A stretch of DNA of 64,000 nt, from assembly GCA_001898965.1 (NCBI GenBank), contig MKVW01000009.1:589830-653829 (forward strand), read 5' to 3'. Below are positions 18,114 through 25,774 of the stretch, in pieces. This DNA is from Rhizobiales bacterium 62-17 (lineage in GTDB: Bacteria; Pseudomonadota; Alphaproteobacteria; Rhizobiales; Beijerinckiaceae). How positions within the stretch are numbered: the stretch's first letter is position 1; the number at the start of each line of letters is the position of its first letter. The position numbers and the translations under genes are program-made. Below the pieces are notes generated by a model, which was not told the origin of the DNA, did no database searches, and was given only the letters and a program-made list of their open reading frames with translations.

Positions 18114-18983
18114 TCAGAACCGGTCGCGCCAATCCTCGATGCCATTGCCACGGTCGAAACCGCCGCGGCCATCGCGCATGCCTTCACGCCAGTTGCGGCG
18201 GGAATCGCGCCGCTCGTCCGGGCCGCCACGATCATAGGAGCCACGGCGATCATCGCGGTCGTCATCGTCCCGGTCGCGATAGCCGCCGCGCCGATCGTCC
18301 ATGCCGCGCCAGCGCCGTTCGCCACGCCAGTCATGACCACGCCAGTTATGGTCGCGCCGGTAGCCTTGCTCCCGGTTCATCATCATCTGGCCCATCATCA
18401 TCTGGCCAAAGCCGCGACCGAGAAAACGCAGCCGGCGCTTCTGATCATCGTTAAGACTTGAATAAAGCGGCAGGGCGGCTTCGGCGAATTTCTTGATCGC
18501 TTCGCCGTGCTTCATCTGCGCTTCGCCGCGCATCCGCAGCCGATCGAGCGGATTGGGTTGCGACTGATCCGGCGTCTGGCCGGACGATTGACCCGGCGCT
18601 TGATTGCGCGCTTCACGCAGCGCCTCGAATTGCGCCCGTTGATCGGCCCGCAGTTTAACCAAGTCGCGCACGGCGGTTTCCACCTGCGGCCACATCTTGT
18701 CCTGTTCGGGCGTCAGCATCAGGCCGGCGCGGATCGAGGCGAGACGGGCATTGAAGAAGGCCATCCGATCTTCCGGCGAAAAGCGCGGCCGATCGGAACG
18801 CTCATCGTTACGGGCGCCGTCGGGGCTGCCAGGCTTGGCTGTGTCGTTGGCCGAAGGAGGGGCACCCGGTGGCGGCGAGGCCTGTTGCGCGCCGGCGTGG
18901 ACCGCCACCAGGGCGAAGGCGCCAACGGCCAAGGGGAAAATGATCTTCTTGGTGGTGGACGATGCGCGGAGGAACTGCGGCAT
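18114..18983 (-). CDS. LTXXQ-motif (Spy/CpxP-like) periplasmic protein with Arg-rich tail
   Basis: A 289-residue protein with a basic N-terminus and a hydrophobic export segment (IIFPLAVGAFALVAVHAGAQ, cleavage near residue 32), then a Pro-rich linker. The helical core contains two LTXXQ-type motifs, LTPEQ near residue 95 and LNDDQ near residue 175, as in Spy/CpxP envelope-stress chaperones. The last ~80 residues are a low-complexity tail full of RG, DR and DD repeats (for example WRGHDWRGERRWRGMDDRRG), unusual for an exported protein. Alternative reading: the tail binds anionic polysaccharide or nucleic acid. It is transcribed toward the GT-C-like gene but separated by ~100 bases. Confidence 0.8.
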   Translation of the reverse strand: MPQFLRASSTTKKIIFPLAVGAFALVAVHAGAQQASPPPGAPPSANDTAKPGSPDGARNDERSDRPRFSPEDRMAFFNARLASIRAGLMLTPEQDKMWPQVETAVRDLVKLRADQRAQFEALREARNQAPGQSSGQTPDQSQPNPLDRLRMRGEAQMKHGEAIKKFAEAALPLYSSLNDDQKRRLRFLGRGFGQMMMGQMMMNREQGYRRDHNWRGHDWRGERRWRGMDDRRGGYRDRDDDDRDDRRGSYDRGGPDERRDSRRNWREGMRDGRGGFDRGNGIEDWRDRF

Positions 18984-19139
18984 GAACCCGTCTCCTTTCA
19001 GGGATTGGTCGGCGAAGGCTAGTTTCGAAGGCGGTCCGCTTCAAATTAAGCTTCGTCCACCTTTATGAACGATCATCCATCGATCACGTTCCGTTTGATT
19101 CATTGAGTTTCAACGTTTCCCGCTGATGATGAACGCTCA

Positions 19140-20288
19140 TTGCGTCGCAAAAAAGTCAGTCAGCCGGAGCGTCCGTTGCCCGCACCTCTGCCAATTCATG
19201 AGGAAGATCAAGGTCGGTCGTCGCCGGCCTTGGGCGATATCGCCGGTCTGGCGGACGAGGCGGCGCTGGCGCAAGCGCTGCGCCTGGCTTTCCCGCATCT
19301 CGACACCAGCACGCTGCGCGGCGAGACACCGGCCGCCGCCGCGCGCTCGCCCTCCGTCGCGGTTGTCATTCCCTGCTTCAATGAAGCCGAGACGATCGCC
19401 ACGGTCGTTGCCGATTTCCGCGCTGCGCTGCCGCAAGCGCGCATCGTCGTTTTCGACAATCGCTCCACCGACAACACCGCTGACGTTGCCCGTCAGGCCG
19501 GCGCCGAAGTGATGTTCGAACCGCGTCCCGGCAAGGGCAATGTGGTGCGCCGCATGTTCGCCGATGTCGATGCCGACGTGTATCTGATGGTCGATGGCGA
19601 TGGCACTTATGATGCCGGCTTCGCGCCCGCACTCATCGCCAAGATCGTCGATCAGCGTATCGACATGGCCGTTGGCGCGCGCGCCAACATCATGTCGCAG
19701 GCGCATCGCTCCGGCCATGCCACCGGCAATCGCCTGTTCAATTTTCTCTATCGCTCGCTGTTCGGCGCTGACTATGGCGATATCTTCTCGGGCTATCGCG
19801 CCTTTTCGCGTCGCTTCGTGAAAAGTTTTCCGGCTTTGTCCTCGGGCTTCGAGATCGAGACCGAACTGGCCGTTCACGCCAGCCAGCTCAAACTGCCCTG
19901 CGCCGAGATCGACACGCCTTATGGCGCGCGGCCGGAAGGCTCGGCGTCGAAACTGCGCTCGGTGCGCGACGGTCTAAAAATCCTGCGCACCTTCGGTTAT
20001 CTGTTGAAGGAAACGCGGCCCGCCTTCTTCTATGGCCTGTTGGCCGGCGCGCTGGCGCTGCTGGCGATTGTCCTTGCCGTGCCGCTCGCTGAGACCTGGC
20101 TCGAGACGGGTCTGGTGCCGCGCCTGCCGACGGCGATCCTCTGCACCGGCCTGATGCTGCTGTCGGGCCTGATGATGACCTGCGGCCTCATTCTCGACAG
20201 CCTGGCGCGTTCGCGGGTCGAGCAGAAGCGCATTCTCTATCTGGCGGTCTCGGGCCTCAGCGGCCGCCGGCGCTCGGTCAGGTTTTAA
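19140..20288 (+). CDS. GT2 family glycosyltransferase (dolichyl-phosphate mannosyltransferase-like)
   Basis: A 382-residue GT-A enzyme. The domain starts near residue 72 with VAVVIPCFNEAETIATVV; the DxD-type metal site is MVDGDGTYD, and SGYRAFSRRF follows, both as in DPM1/ArnC-like transferases that move sugars from NDP onto polyprenyl phosphate. Two membrane helices follow at the C-terminus (FYGLLAGALALLAIVLAVPL and a second one). A product of this type, polyprenyl-P-sugar, is the donor for GT-C enzymes such as the protein encoded at 16190-18016, so the two may belong together (inference). The start is a TTG at 19140 without a strong ribosome binding site, so the N-terminus is uncertain. Confidence 0.85.
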   Translation: MRRKKVSQPERPLPAPLPIHEEDQGRSSPALGDIAGLADEAALAQALRLAFPHLDTSTLRGETPAAAARSPSVAVVIPCFNEAETIATVVADFRAALPQARIVVFDNRSTDNTADVARQAGAEVMFEPRPGKGNVVRRMFADVDADVYLMVDGDGTYDAGFAPALIAKIVDQRIDMAVGARANIMSQAHRSGHATGNRLFNFLYRSLFGADYGDIFSGYRAFSRRFVKSFPALSSGFEIETELAVHASQLKLPCAEIDTPYGARPEGSASKLRSVRDGLKILRTFGYLLKETRPAFFYGLLAGALALLAIVLAVPLAETWLETGLVPRLPTAILCTGLMLLSGLMMTCGLILDSLARSRVEQKRILYLAVSGLSGRRRSVRF

Positions 20289-20309
20289 CTCATACCGCGC
20301 ATCTGTGTG

Positions 20310-20463
20310 CTATCCCGGACGCGAAGCGACCCAGGAACCAGGGGCGTGTGACGAACCGCCTGCCGTAACAAGTTAAGCCTGCGCCGCAGATGTTTTTTCA
20401 CGCTCTACCTCGCACCCTTGGTTCCCGGATCACGCTGCGCGTGTCCGGGATGACACCAAGGTG
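20310..20463. repeat. REP-like inverted pair downstream of fabI
   Basis: A half element near 20313-20343 (ATCCCGGACGCGAAGCGACC) is followed by an inverted, fuller one at 20413-20463. In the latter, TCCCGGA (20423-20429) plus CACGC pairs with GCGTG plus TCCGGGA (20439-20450), with outer arms CCTTGG and CCAAGG. These palindromes resemble rhizobial REP units and may double as terminators for fabI. Confidence 0.65.
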
Positions 20464-20474
20464 TGTGGTGAGGC

Positions 20475-21299
20475 TTACTCCGCCGCCTGGTCCTGGCTGT
20501 CGTCGCGCAGGTCTTCCGGACGCGGCATCGAGATGATGTTGTAGCCCGCATCGACGAAGTGAACTTCGCCGGTGACGCCGCTCGACAGCGACGACAGGAG
20601 ATACAGGCCCGCGCCGCCGACATCGTCGAGCGACAGGCTGCGGTGCAGCGGCGAATGGATCGTCTGATAGGTGAACATCGAACGCGCTTCGCTGATGCCC
20701 GAACCGGCAAGCGTACGCATCGGTCCGGCGGAAATCGCATTGACGCGAATGCCCTGGCGACCGAGGTCGGAGGCGAGATAGCGCACGCTGGCTTCCAGCC
20801 CCGCCTTGGCGATGCCCATGACGTTATAGTTGGGCATGACGCGCGTCGCGCCCTCGAAGGTCAGGGTCAGGAGCGAGCCGCCATTGGTCATCAGCGGCGC
20901 GGCGCGTTGCGCAATCTCGGTGAAGGAGAAGCAGGAGATCACCATGGTGCGTGAAAAGTTCTCGCGCGTCGTGGCGTCGATATAGCGGCCCTTCAGCTCG
21001 TTCTTGTCGGAAAAGCCGATGGCGTGGACGACGAAGTCCAACGAACCCCAATTGGTCTTGATCTTATCGAACAGGGCGTCGACCGAGGCGATATCCTCGA
21101 CATCGCACGGCTCGACGATCGTCGCGCCGACGCTCTTGGCGAGCGGCGTGACGCGCCGGCCAAGCGATTCGCCCTGATAGGTGAAGGCCAGCTCGGCGCC
21201 GTGGGCGGCAAGCATGCGCGCAATGCCCCAGGCAATCGAGTGGTCGTTGGCGACACCCATGATAAGACCACGTTTGCCCTGCATAAGCTCGGCTGGCAT
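20475..21299 (-). CDS. fabI: Enoyl-[acyl-carrier-protein] reductase (NADH)
   Basis: A 274-residue FabI that carries out the last reduction of type II fatty acid elongation. The nucleotide motif GVANDHSIAWGIA (residues 15-27) is specific for FabI; the active site Y-x6-K is YNVMGIAK with Tyr158 and Lys165. The length is about ten residues longer than in E. coli due to the C-terminal acidic tail. It is the last gene of fabA-fabB-fabI, 40 bases after fabB. ATG at 21299. Confidence 0.96.
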   Translation of the reverse strand: MPAELMQGKRGLIMGVANDHSIAWGIARMLAAHGAELAFTYQGESLGRRVTPLAKSVGATIVEPCDVEDIASVDALFDKIKTNWGSLDFVVHAIGFSDKNELKGRYIDATTRENFSRTMVISCFSFTEIAQRAAPLMTNGGSLLTLTFEGATRVMPNYNVMGIAKAGLEASVRYLASDLGRQGIRVNAISAGPMRTLAGSGISEARSMFTYQTIHSPLHRSLSLDDVGGAGLYLLSSLSSGVTGEVHFVDAGYNIISMPRPEDLRDDSQDQAAE

Positions 21300-21339
21300 C
21301 GCTTTAGTCTTTCTCGTAATGCGGCCTGACGTTGGACCG

Positions 21340-22560
21340 TCAGGCGTCCATGTGTTTGAAGATCAGAGCGGCATTGGTGCCGCCGAAACCGAATGAATTC
21401 GACAATACGGCGCCGAGCTGCACATTGTCCTGGCGTGCCCGCGCGATCGGCATGTCGGCGAAATCCGGATCGAGTTCCTTGATGTTGGCGCTTTCGGCGA
21501 TGAAGCCGTTCTGCATCATCAGGATCGAATAGATCGCTTCCTGCACGCCGGCGGCGCCGAGCGAATGGCCCGACAGGGATTTCGTCGCCGAAATCGGCGG
21601 GCATTTGTCTGCGCCGAAAACGCTGCGCAGCGCTTCGATTTCCTTGAGATCGCCGATCGGTGTCGAAGTGGCGTGCGGATTGATATAGGCGATCGGCGTC
21701 TTCACGGTCGACAGCGCCATGCGCATGCAACGTTCCGCGCCTTCGCCCGACGGCGCCACCATGTCGTAGCCGTCGGAGCTGAGACCGTAGCCGACCAGCT
21801 CGCAATAGATTTTCGCGCCGCGTGCCTTGGCGTGTTCGTATTCTTCCAGCACCAGCACGCCGGCGCCGCCGGCGATGACGAAGCCGTCGCGATCCTTGTC
21901 GTAAGCGCGCGAAGCCACGGCCGGCGTGTCGTTGAAGTTCGACGACATGGCGCCCATCGCATCGAACAGGACCGACAGGGTCCAATCGAGTTCTTCGCAG
22001 CCGCCGGCGAACATCACGTCCTGCTTGCCGTATTGGATCATCTCCGCCGCATTGCCGATGCAATGGGCCGAGGTCGCGCAGGCCGACGAGATCGAATAGT
22101 TGACGCCCTTGATCTTGAACCAGGTGGCGAGCGTCGCGGACGCCGTCGACGACATCGCCTTCGGCACGGCGAACGGGCCGACGCGTTTCGGCCCCTTGCT
22201 GCGTGTCGTATCGGCGGCTTCGACGATGGTGCGGGCGGAGGGACCGCCCGAGCCCATGATGATGCCGGTGCGCTCGTTGACGATGTCTTTTTCCTCGAGG
22301 CCGGAATCGGCGATGGCCTGATCCATCGCTACGTGGTTCCAGCCCGTGCCGCCGGCATGAAAACGCATGGCGCGGCGATCGACCACCTCTTCAGGCTTCA
22401 AGGTCGGCGCGCCGTGAACCTGGCAGCGAAAGCCAAGCTCGGCATATTTGTCGGCGCGGACGATGCCCGGCCGCGCTTCGCGCAATGATGCCAGCACCTC
22501 CTGTGTATTGTTTCCGATCGAGGAAACGATACCCATCCCGGTGACAACTACCCGTCTCAT
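21340..22560 (-). CDS. fabB: Beta-ketoacyl-ACP synthase I
   Basis: A 406-residue KAS I condensing enzyme of unsaturated fatty acid synthesis. Catalytic Cys161 sits in SSACATSAH; the two His are His297 in [11 protein letters not shown] and His333 in [10 protein letters not shown], giving the Cys-His-His triad. The C-terminus [15 protein letters not shown] is canonical. It lies 48 bases downstream of fabA, which defines it as FabB rather than FabF. Confidence 0.95.
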   Translation of the reverse strand: MRRVVVTGMGIVSSIGNNTQEVLASLREARPGIVRADKYAELGFRCQVHGAPTLKPEEVVDRRAMRFHAGGTGWNHVAMDQAIADSGLEEKDIVNERTGIIMGSGGPSARTIVEAADTTRSKGPKRVGPFAVPKAMSSTASATLATWFKIKGVNYSISSACATSAHCIGNAAEMIQYGKQDVMFAGGCEELDWTLSVLFDAMGAMSSNFNDTPAVASRAYDKDRDGFVIAGGAGVLVLEEYEHAKARGAKIYCELVGYGLSSDGYDMVAPSGEGAERCMRMALSTVKTPIAYINPHATSTPIGDLKEIEALRSVFGADKCPPISATKSLSGHSLGAAGVQEAIYSILMMQNGFIAESANIKELDPDFADMPIARARQDNVQLGAVLSNSFGFGGTNAALIFKHMDA

Positions 22561-22608
22561 GCCGCTTCTCCGGCCAGACCCGCGGGCCTGGATATTGTTC
22601 TCGTAGGA

Positions 22609-23133
22609 TTACGTCGCGGGCGCCGAATTGGCCTGGAACAGGCCGACGCGCAGATCGCTGGCTTCGTAGATCTTGCGGCCATCGGCTTCGAGCCAGCCGT
22701 CGGCGATGCCGAGCACCAGCTTGCCACGGAAGACGCGCTTGAAATCGATGCCATAGATGACTTTTTTGACGCTCGGCAGAACCTGGTCGGAGAATTTCAC
22801 TTCGCCGACGCCGAGCGCCCGGCCACGGCCGGGGGCGCCCAGCCAGCCGAGGTAAAACCCGACGAGCTGCCAGAGAGCGTCAAGACCGAGGCAGCCCGGC
22901 ATGACCGGATCACCCTTGAAATGACAACCGAAAAACCAATGATCCGGCTTGATGGCGAATTCCGCCCGGATCAGCCCCTTACCATTGGCGCCGCCGGTTT
23001 CGGTGATTTCCGCGATCCGATCGAACATGAGCATGGGCGGCAGGGGCAATTGTGCATTGCCGGGGCCGAACAATTCTCCGCGCCCGCAGGCCAGCAGGTC
23101 CTCATATTCAAAACTGGAGCGGCGTTCGCTCAT
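22609..23133 (-). CDS. fabA: 3-hydroxydecanoyl-ACP dehydratase/isomerase
   Basis: A 174-residue FabA that dehydrates 3-hydroxydecanoyl-ACP and isomerises the trans-2 to the cis-3 double bond, the branch point of anaerobic unsaturated fatty acid synthesis. The catalytic His71 lies in [17 protein letters not shown], with Asp85 in the following helix (GLDALWQL). The ATG at 23133 ([14 protein letters not shown]) is the family start; an in-frame start 24 bases upstream is less likely. First gene of fabA-fabB-fabI. In many rhizobia irr precedes fabA; here an SH3-protein gene does. Confidence 0.96.
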   Translation of the reverse strand: MSERRSSFEYEDLLACGRGELFGPGNAQLPLPPMLMFDRIAEITETGGANGKGLIRAEFAIKPDHWFFGCHFKGDPVMPGCLGLDALWQLVGFYLGWLGAPGRGRALGVGEVKFSDQVLPSVKKVIYGIDFKRVFRGKLVLGIADGWLEADGRKIYEASDLRVGLFQANSAPAT

Positions 23134-23306
23134 CTTCGCCTTCTCTTTCTCGATCACGCGTGGAGGCCCGGACGGGCAGCGCGCGCCTTCCTATCACAGG
23201 CCGGCCAGGGGTGAAAACCGCCGCCGGTGGAGGAGCGACGGTCCAAATCACCGCAATTCGCTGCTATTTCGAGATTTTGGGCCCGCGCGTCAATGAGTCC
23301 GGCCGA

Positions 23307-23906
23307 TTATTCGACCTTCTCGTCGGGATAGACGCCCCACAGCAGTTTTTGCTGCATGTAGCCGTCGTAGCCCGAGCCGTAAATGCGGCACCAGCCGCGA
23401 TCGCAGCGTCTGACGTTGGAAATCACGCCGGTTTGCAGGTTGGCCACCACATCGGCCGTGTCGGACGCCCGGCTGTAGAGCGGCTGTTCCGCGCCTTTTC
23501 GCCAGGGTGAAATGATGACCGTGCGCCGCCCCGACAGGAGGGAATGCAGCACCCAGCCTTCCGACCCCTCCGAATCGCGGATTTTGCGCCAGGTGTCGAA
23601 TTCGGCGGTGATCTCGACCGGCAGGCCGGCGCGCTGGAACAGCCACACCGTGCGGTGCTCTTTCGAGGGCCCCTCGCGCAAATTGACGCGGTCCGACTTC
23701 AAGCTGACATAGCGGGGCAGGGGCAGGCCGGTGACCGAGCCGACCTGCTGCGCCGTGGCGCTGGGCACCAGGACGCTGGTCATGAGGCCCATGGCCAGGA
23801 TCGCGGCGGCCGTCAGTTGCGCGAGCAGCGAGACCTTAACGATACCGGCGGAAGCGCGTTTGATTTTGTTCTTGAGGCCGTGTCCGTCAGACCCACCTGA
23901 ATTCAC
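23307..23906 (-). CDS. Exported bacterial SH3 (SH3_4) domain protein
   Basis: From the GTG at 23906, which has AAGGAG eight bases upstream, the protein has 199 residues. An N-terminal membrane or signal segment (LTAAAILAMGLMTSVLVPSA) is followed by two SH3_4-type repeats: YVSLKSDRVNLREGPSKEHR with WKIRD-like and GWVLHSLLSGRR elements, then a second copy ending WCRIYGSGYDGYMQQ. The frame is open further upstream to 24029, but that part is not protein-like and overlaps the promoter region. Probably periplasmic and peptidoglycan-associated. Divergent from the hydroxyacid dehydrogenase gene. Confidence 0.8.
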   Translation of the reverse strand: MNSGGSDGHGLKNKIKRASAGIVKVSLLAQLTAAAILAMGLMTSVLVPSATAQQVGSVTGLPLPRYVSLKSDRVNLREGPSKEHRTVWLFQRAGLPVEITAEFDTWRKIRDSEGSEGWVLHSLLSGRRTVIISPWRKGAEQPLYSRASDTADVVANLQTGVISNVRRCDRGWCRIYGSGYDGYMQQKLLWGVYPDEKVE

Positions 23907-24073
23907 GCCGGACACTCCTTTCCACCTGACGGTCCGTTCAGGGGAATCATAGTTTCCACGACCGGACGATATTGAGCGATTTTCATCTGCACCTGTTACG
24001 GTTAAATCTCGGTGAATCGACAATGTCACCTGACATTATGGTTAGGTGGCGGCAGCTTCGGAGAAGCGTATTT

Positions 24074-25069
24074 ATGGCCGGCCGGAAAGCTCTCGTGGTT
24101 GTGACGCGGAAACTGCCGGACAGCGTTGAAACGCGCATGCGCGAATTGTTCGATGCGCAGCTCAATCTGGGCGAAGGACCCATGGCGCCAGAGGCTTTTG
24201 CCGAGGCGCTGCGCACCGCTGACGTGCTGGTCCCCACCATCACCGATCGCATCGACGCGGCCGTGATCGAAGCGGCGGGGCCGCGCCTCAAGCTGATCGC
24301 CAACTTCGGCAATGGCGTCGATAATATCGACGTGGCGGCTGCGGCAAAACGCGGCATCACCGTCACCAACACGCCGGGCGTCCTCACCGACGATACCGCC
24401 GACATGACCATGGCGCTGATCCTAGCGGTCGCCCGGCGCATCGTCGAAGGCGCCAACACCGTTCCCGCGGGCCAATGGGCCGGCTGGTCGCCGACCTGGA
24501 TGCTCGGCCACCGCATCAACGGCAAACGGCTCGGCATCGTCGGCATGGGCCGCATCGGCCAGGCGCTCGCCAAGCGGGCGCGGGCCTTCGGTCTGTCGGT
24601 GCACTATCACAACCGCCGCCGCGTCGCCCCGGCGCTCGAAACCGCGCTCGAAGCCACCTGGTGGGATTCGCTTGATCAGATGCTGGCGCGCATGGATATC
24701 GTCTCGGTCAATTGCCCGCACACGCCCGCGACCTTCCATCTGCTCTCGGCACGCCGCCTCAAGCTGATGAAACCGTCGGCCATTCTGGTGAACACCGCGC
24801 GCGGCGAGATCATCGACGAAAAGGCCTTGATCGGCATGTTAGAGACCAATGCGCTCGCTGGCGCTGGCCTCGACGTCTTCGAACATGCCCCGGCCGTGGC
24901 GCCGAAGCTCGTACGATTGGCCAAGGCCGGCAAGGTGACCCTGCTGCCGCACATGGGCTCGGCGACCTATGAGGGCCGTGTCGAAATGGGCGAGAAGGTC
25001 ATCATCAATGTGAAAGCCTTCCTCGACGGCCACAAGCCACCGGATCGCGTGCTGCCGAGCGCGCTGTAA
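24074..25069 (+). CDS. D-2-hydroxyacid dehydrogenase, glyoxylate/hydroxypyruvate reductase-like
   Basis: A 331-residue NAD(P)-dependent dehydrogenase of the GyaR/D-glycerate dehydrogenase branch. The Rossmann motif is GIVGMGRIGQ (154-163); the catalytic residues are Arg243 in TARGEIID, Glu near 270 in GLDVFE and His293 in LPHMGSATY. The segment NFGNGVDNIDVAAA is typical of the family. It likely interconverts glyoxylate/glycolate or hydroxypyruvate/D-glycerate. ATG at 24074 with GGAGAAG upstream. Confidence 0.88.
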   Translation: MAGRKALVVVTRKLPDSVETRMRELFDAQLNLGEGPMAPEAFAEALRTADVLVPTITDRIDAAVIEAAGPRLKLIANFGNGVDNIDVAAAAKRGITVTNTPGVLTDDTADMTMALILAVARRIVEGANTVPAGQWAGWSPTWMLGHRINGKRLGIVGMGRIGQALAKRARAFGLSVHYHNRRRVAPALETALEATWWDSLDQMLARMDIVSVNCPHTPATFHLLSARRLKLMKPSAILVNTARGEIIDEKALIGMLETNALAGAGLDVFEHAPAVAPKLVRLAKAGKVTLLPHMGSATYEGRVEMGEKVIINVKAFLDGHKPPDRVLPSAL

Positions 25070-25120
25070 GCTGAATCAGCGAGGTAACTCTGACGTGCCG
25101 GTGCGAGTTGATTCGCGAAT

Positions 25121-25621
25121 CTATTTGGCTGGTGCTAGCCCATATTCCGCGCCGATCGTGGCGAAAAACTCTTGTGCCTGTTCTGCATTTACGTCCTGCA
25201 AAATGGCACGATCGTTCTTGGTGAGTGTGCGCCAAGAGGACATCGAATCGAACGTTCGATAGGCCTTGTCAAGGAAAGCAATGGCTGCTCCGCTCTTCAG
25301 AAGCACGACGTATGTTCCATCGGCATTCTTCCAAAGTTCATCGACTGTTCGATCGGGATCGGGCGGGATTTCCTTGGATATCTCGTCGCGTGTAGTCATT
25401 TCGGCCGAGCCAGCGCTTGGCGTGGCGACACCAGCGATTGCAACTCTATCCAACAAGGCTTCGCCGTATAATGCGACGGCGGTGATGAGCGCGACAAATC
25501 CGTAACAGCAGATGACGATAATCCATTGGATATCGCTAACGGCAATGCTCACCGCGAAACTGCCGAGCAGAAAAAATATTACGGCTGCGATAATCGCCCA
25601 AGTTCGCGCCCATGTCGCCAT
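25121..25621 (-). CDS. Hypothetical two-helix membrane protein
   Basis: Not a family I recognise. The ATG at 25621 has an excellent GGAGGGG site six bases upstream and gives 166 residues: two transmembrane helices (AIIAAVIFFLLGSFAVSIAV and IIVICCYGFVALITAVALYG) and then a soluble domain of ~95 residues (TYVVLLKSGAAIAFLDKAYR, NAEQAQEFFATIGAEYGLAP). Codon use is somewhat less GC-rich than in neighbours. Its topology suggests the soluble part faces the cytoplasm. It lies just upstream of the 3' end of the dehydrogenase gene and is transcribed toward it. Confidence 0.65.
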   Translation of the reverse strand: MATWARTWAIIAAVIFFLLGSFAVSIAVSDIQWIIVICCYGFVALITAVALYGEALLDRVAIAGVATPSAGSAEMTTRDEISKEIPPDPDRTVDELWKNADGTYVVLLKSGAAIAFLDKAYRTFDSMSSWRTLTKNDRAILQDVNAEQAQEFFATIGAEYGLAPAK

Positions 25622-25774
25622 AATGCCCCTCCAAAAGCCGGCTTCAGCTCGCACCGTCGCCGCACTTACATCGTGCCCCGCGATTGTCGTATCACTGTGG
25701 AAGCTTTTCGTCACGTTGGTTCGCGCGTTGTCGTTGGTCGGCGGGGTCCAGAAGATTCAAACGACAGGCGCACA

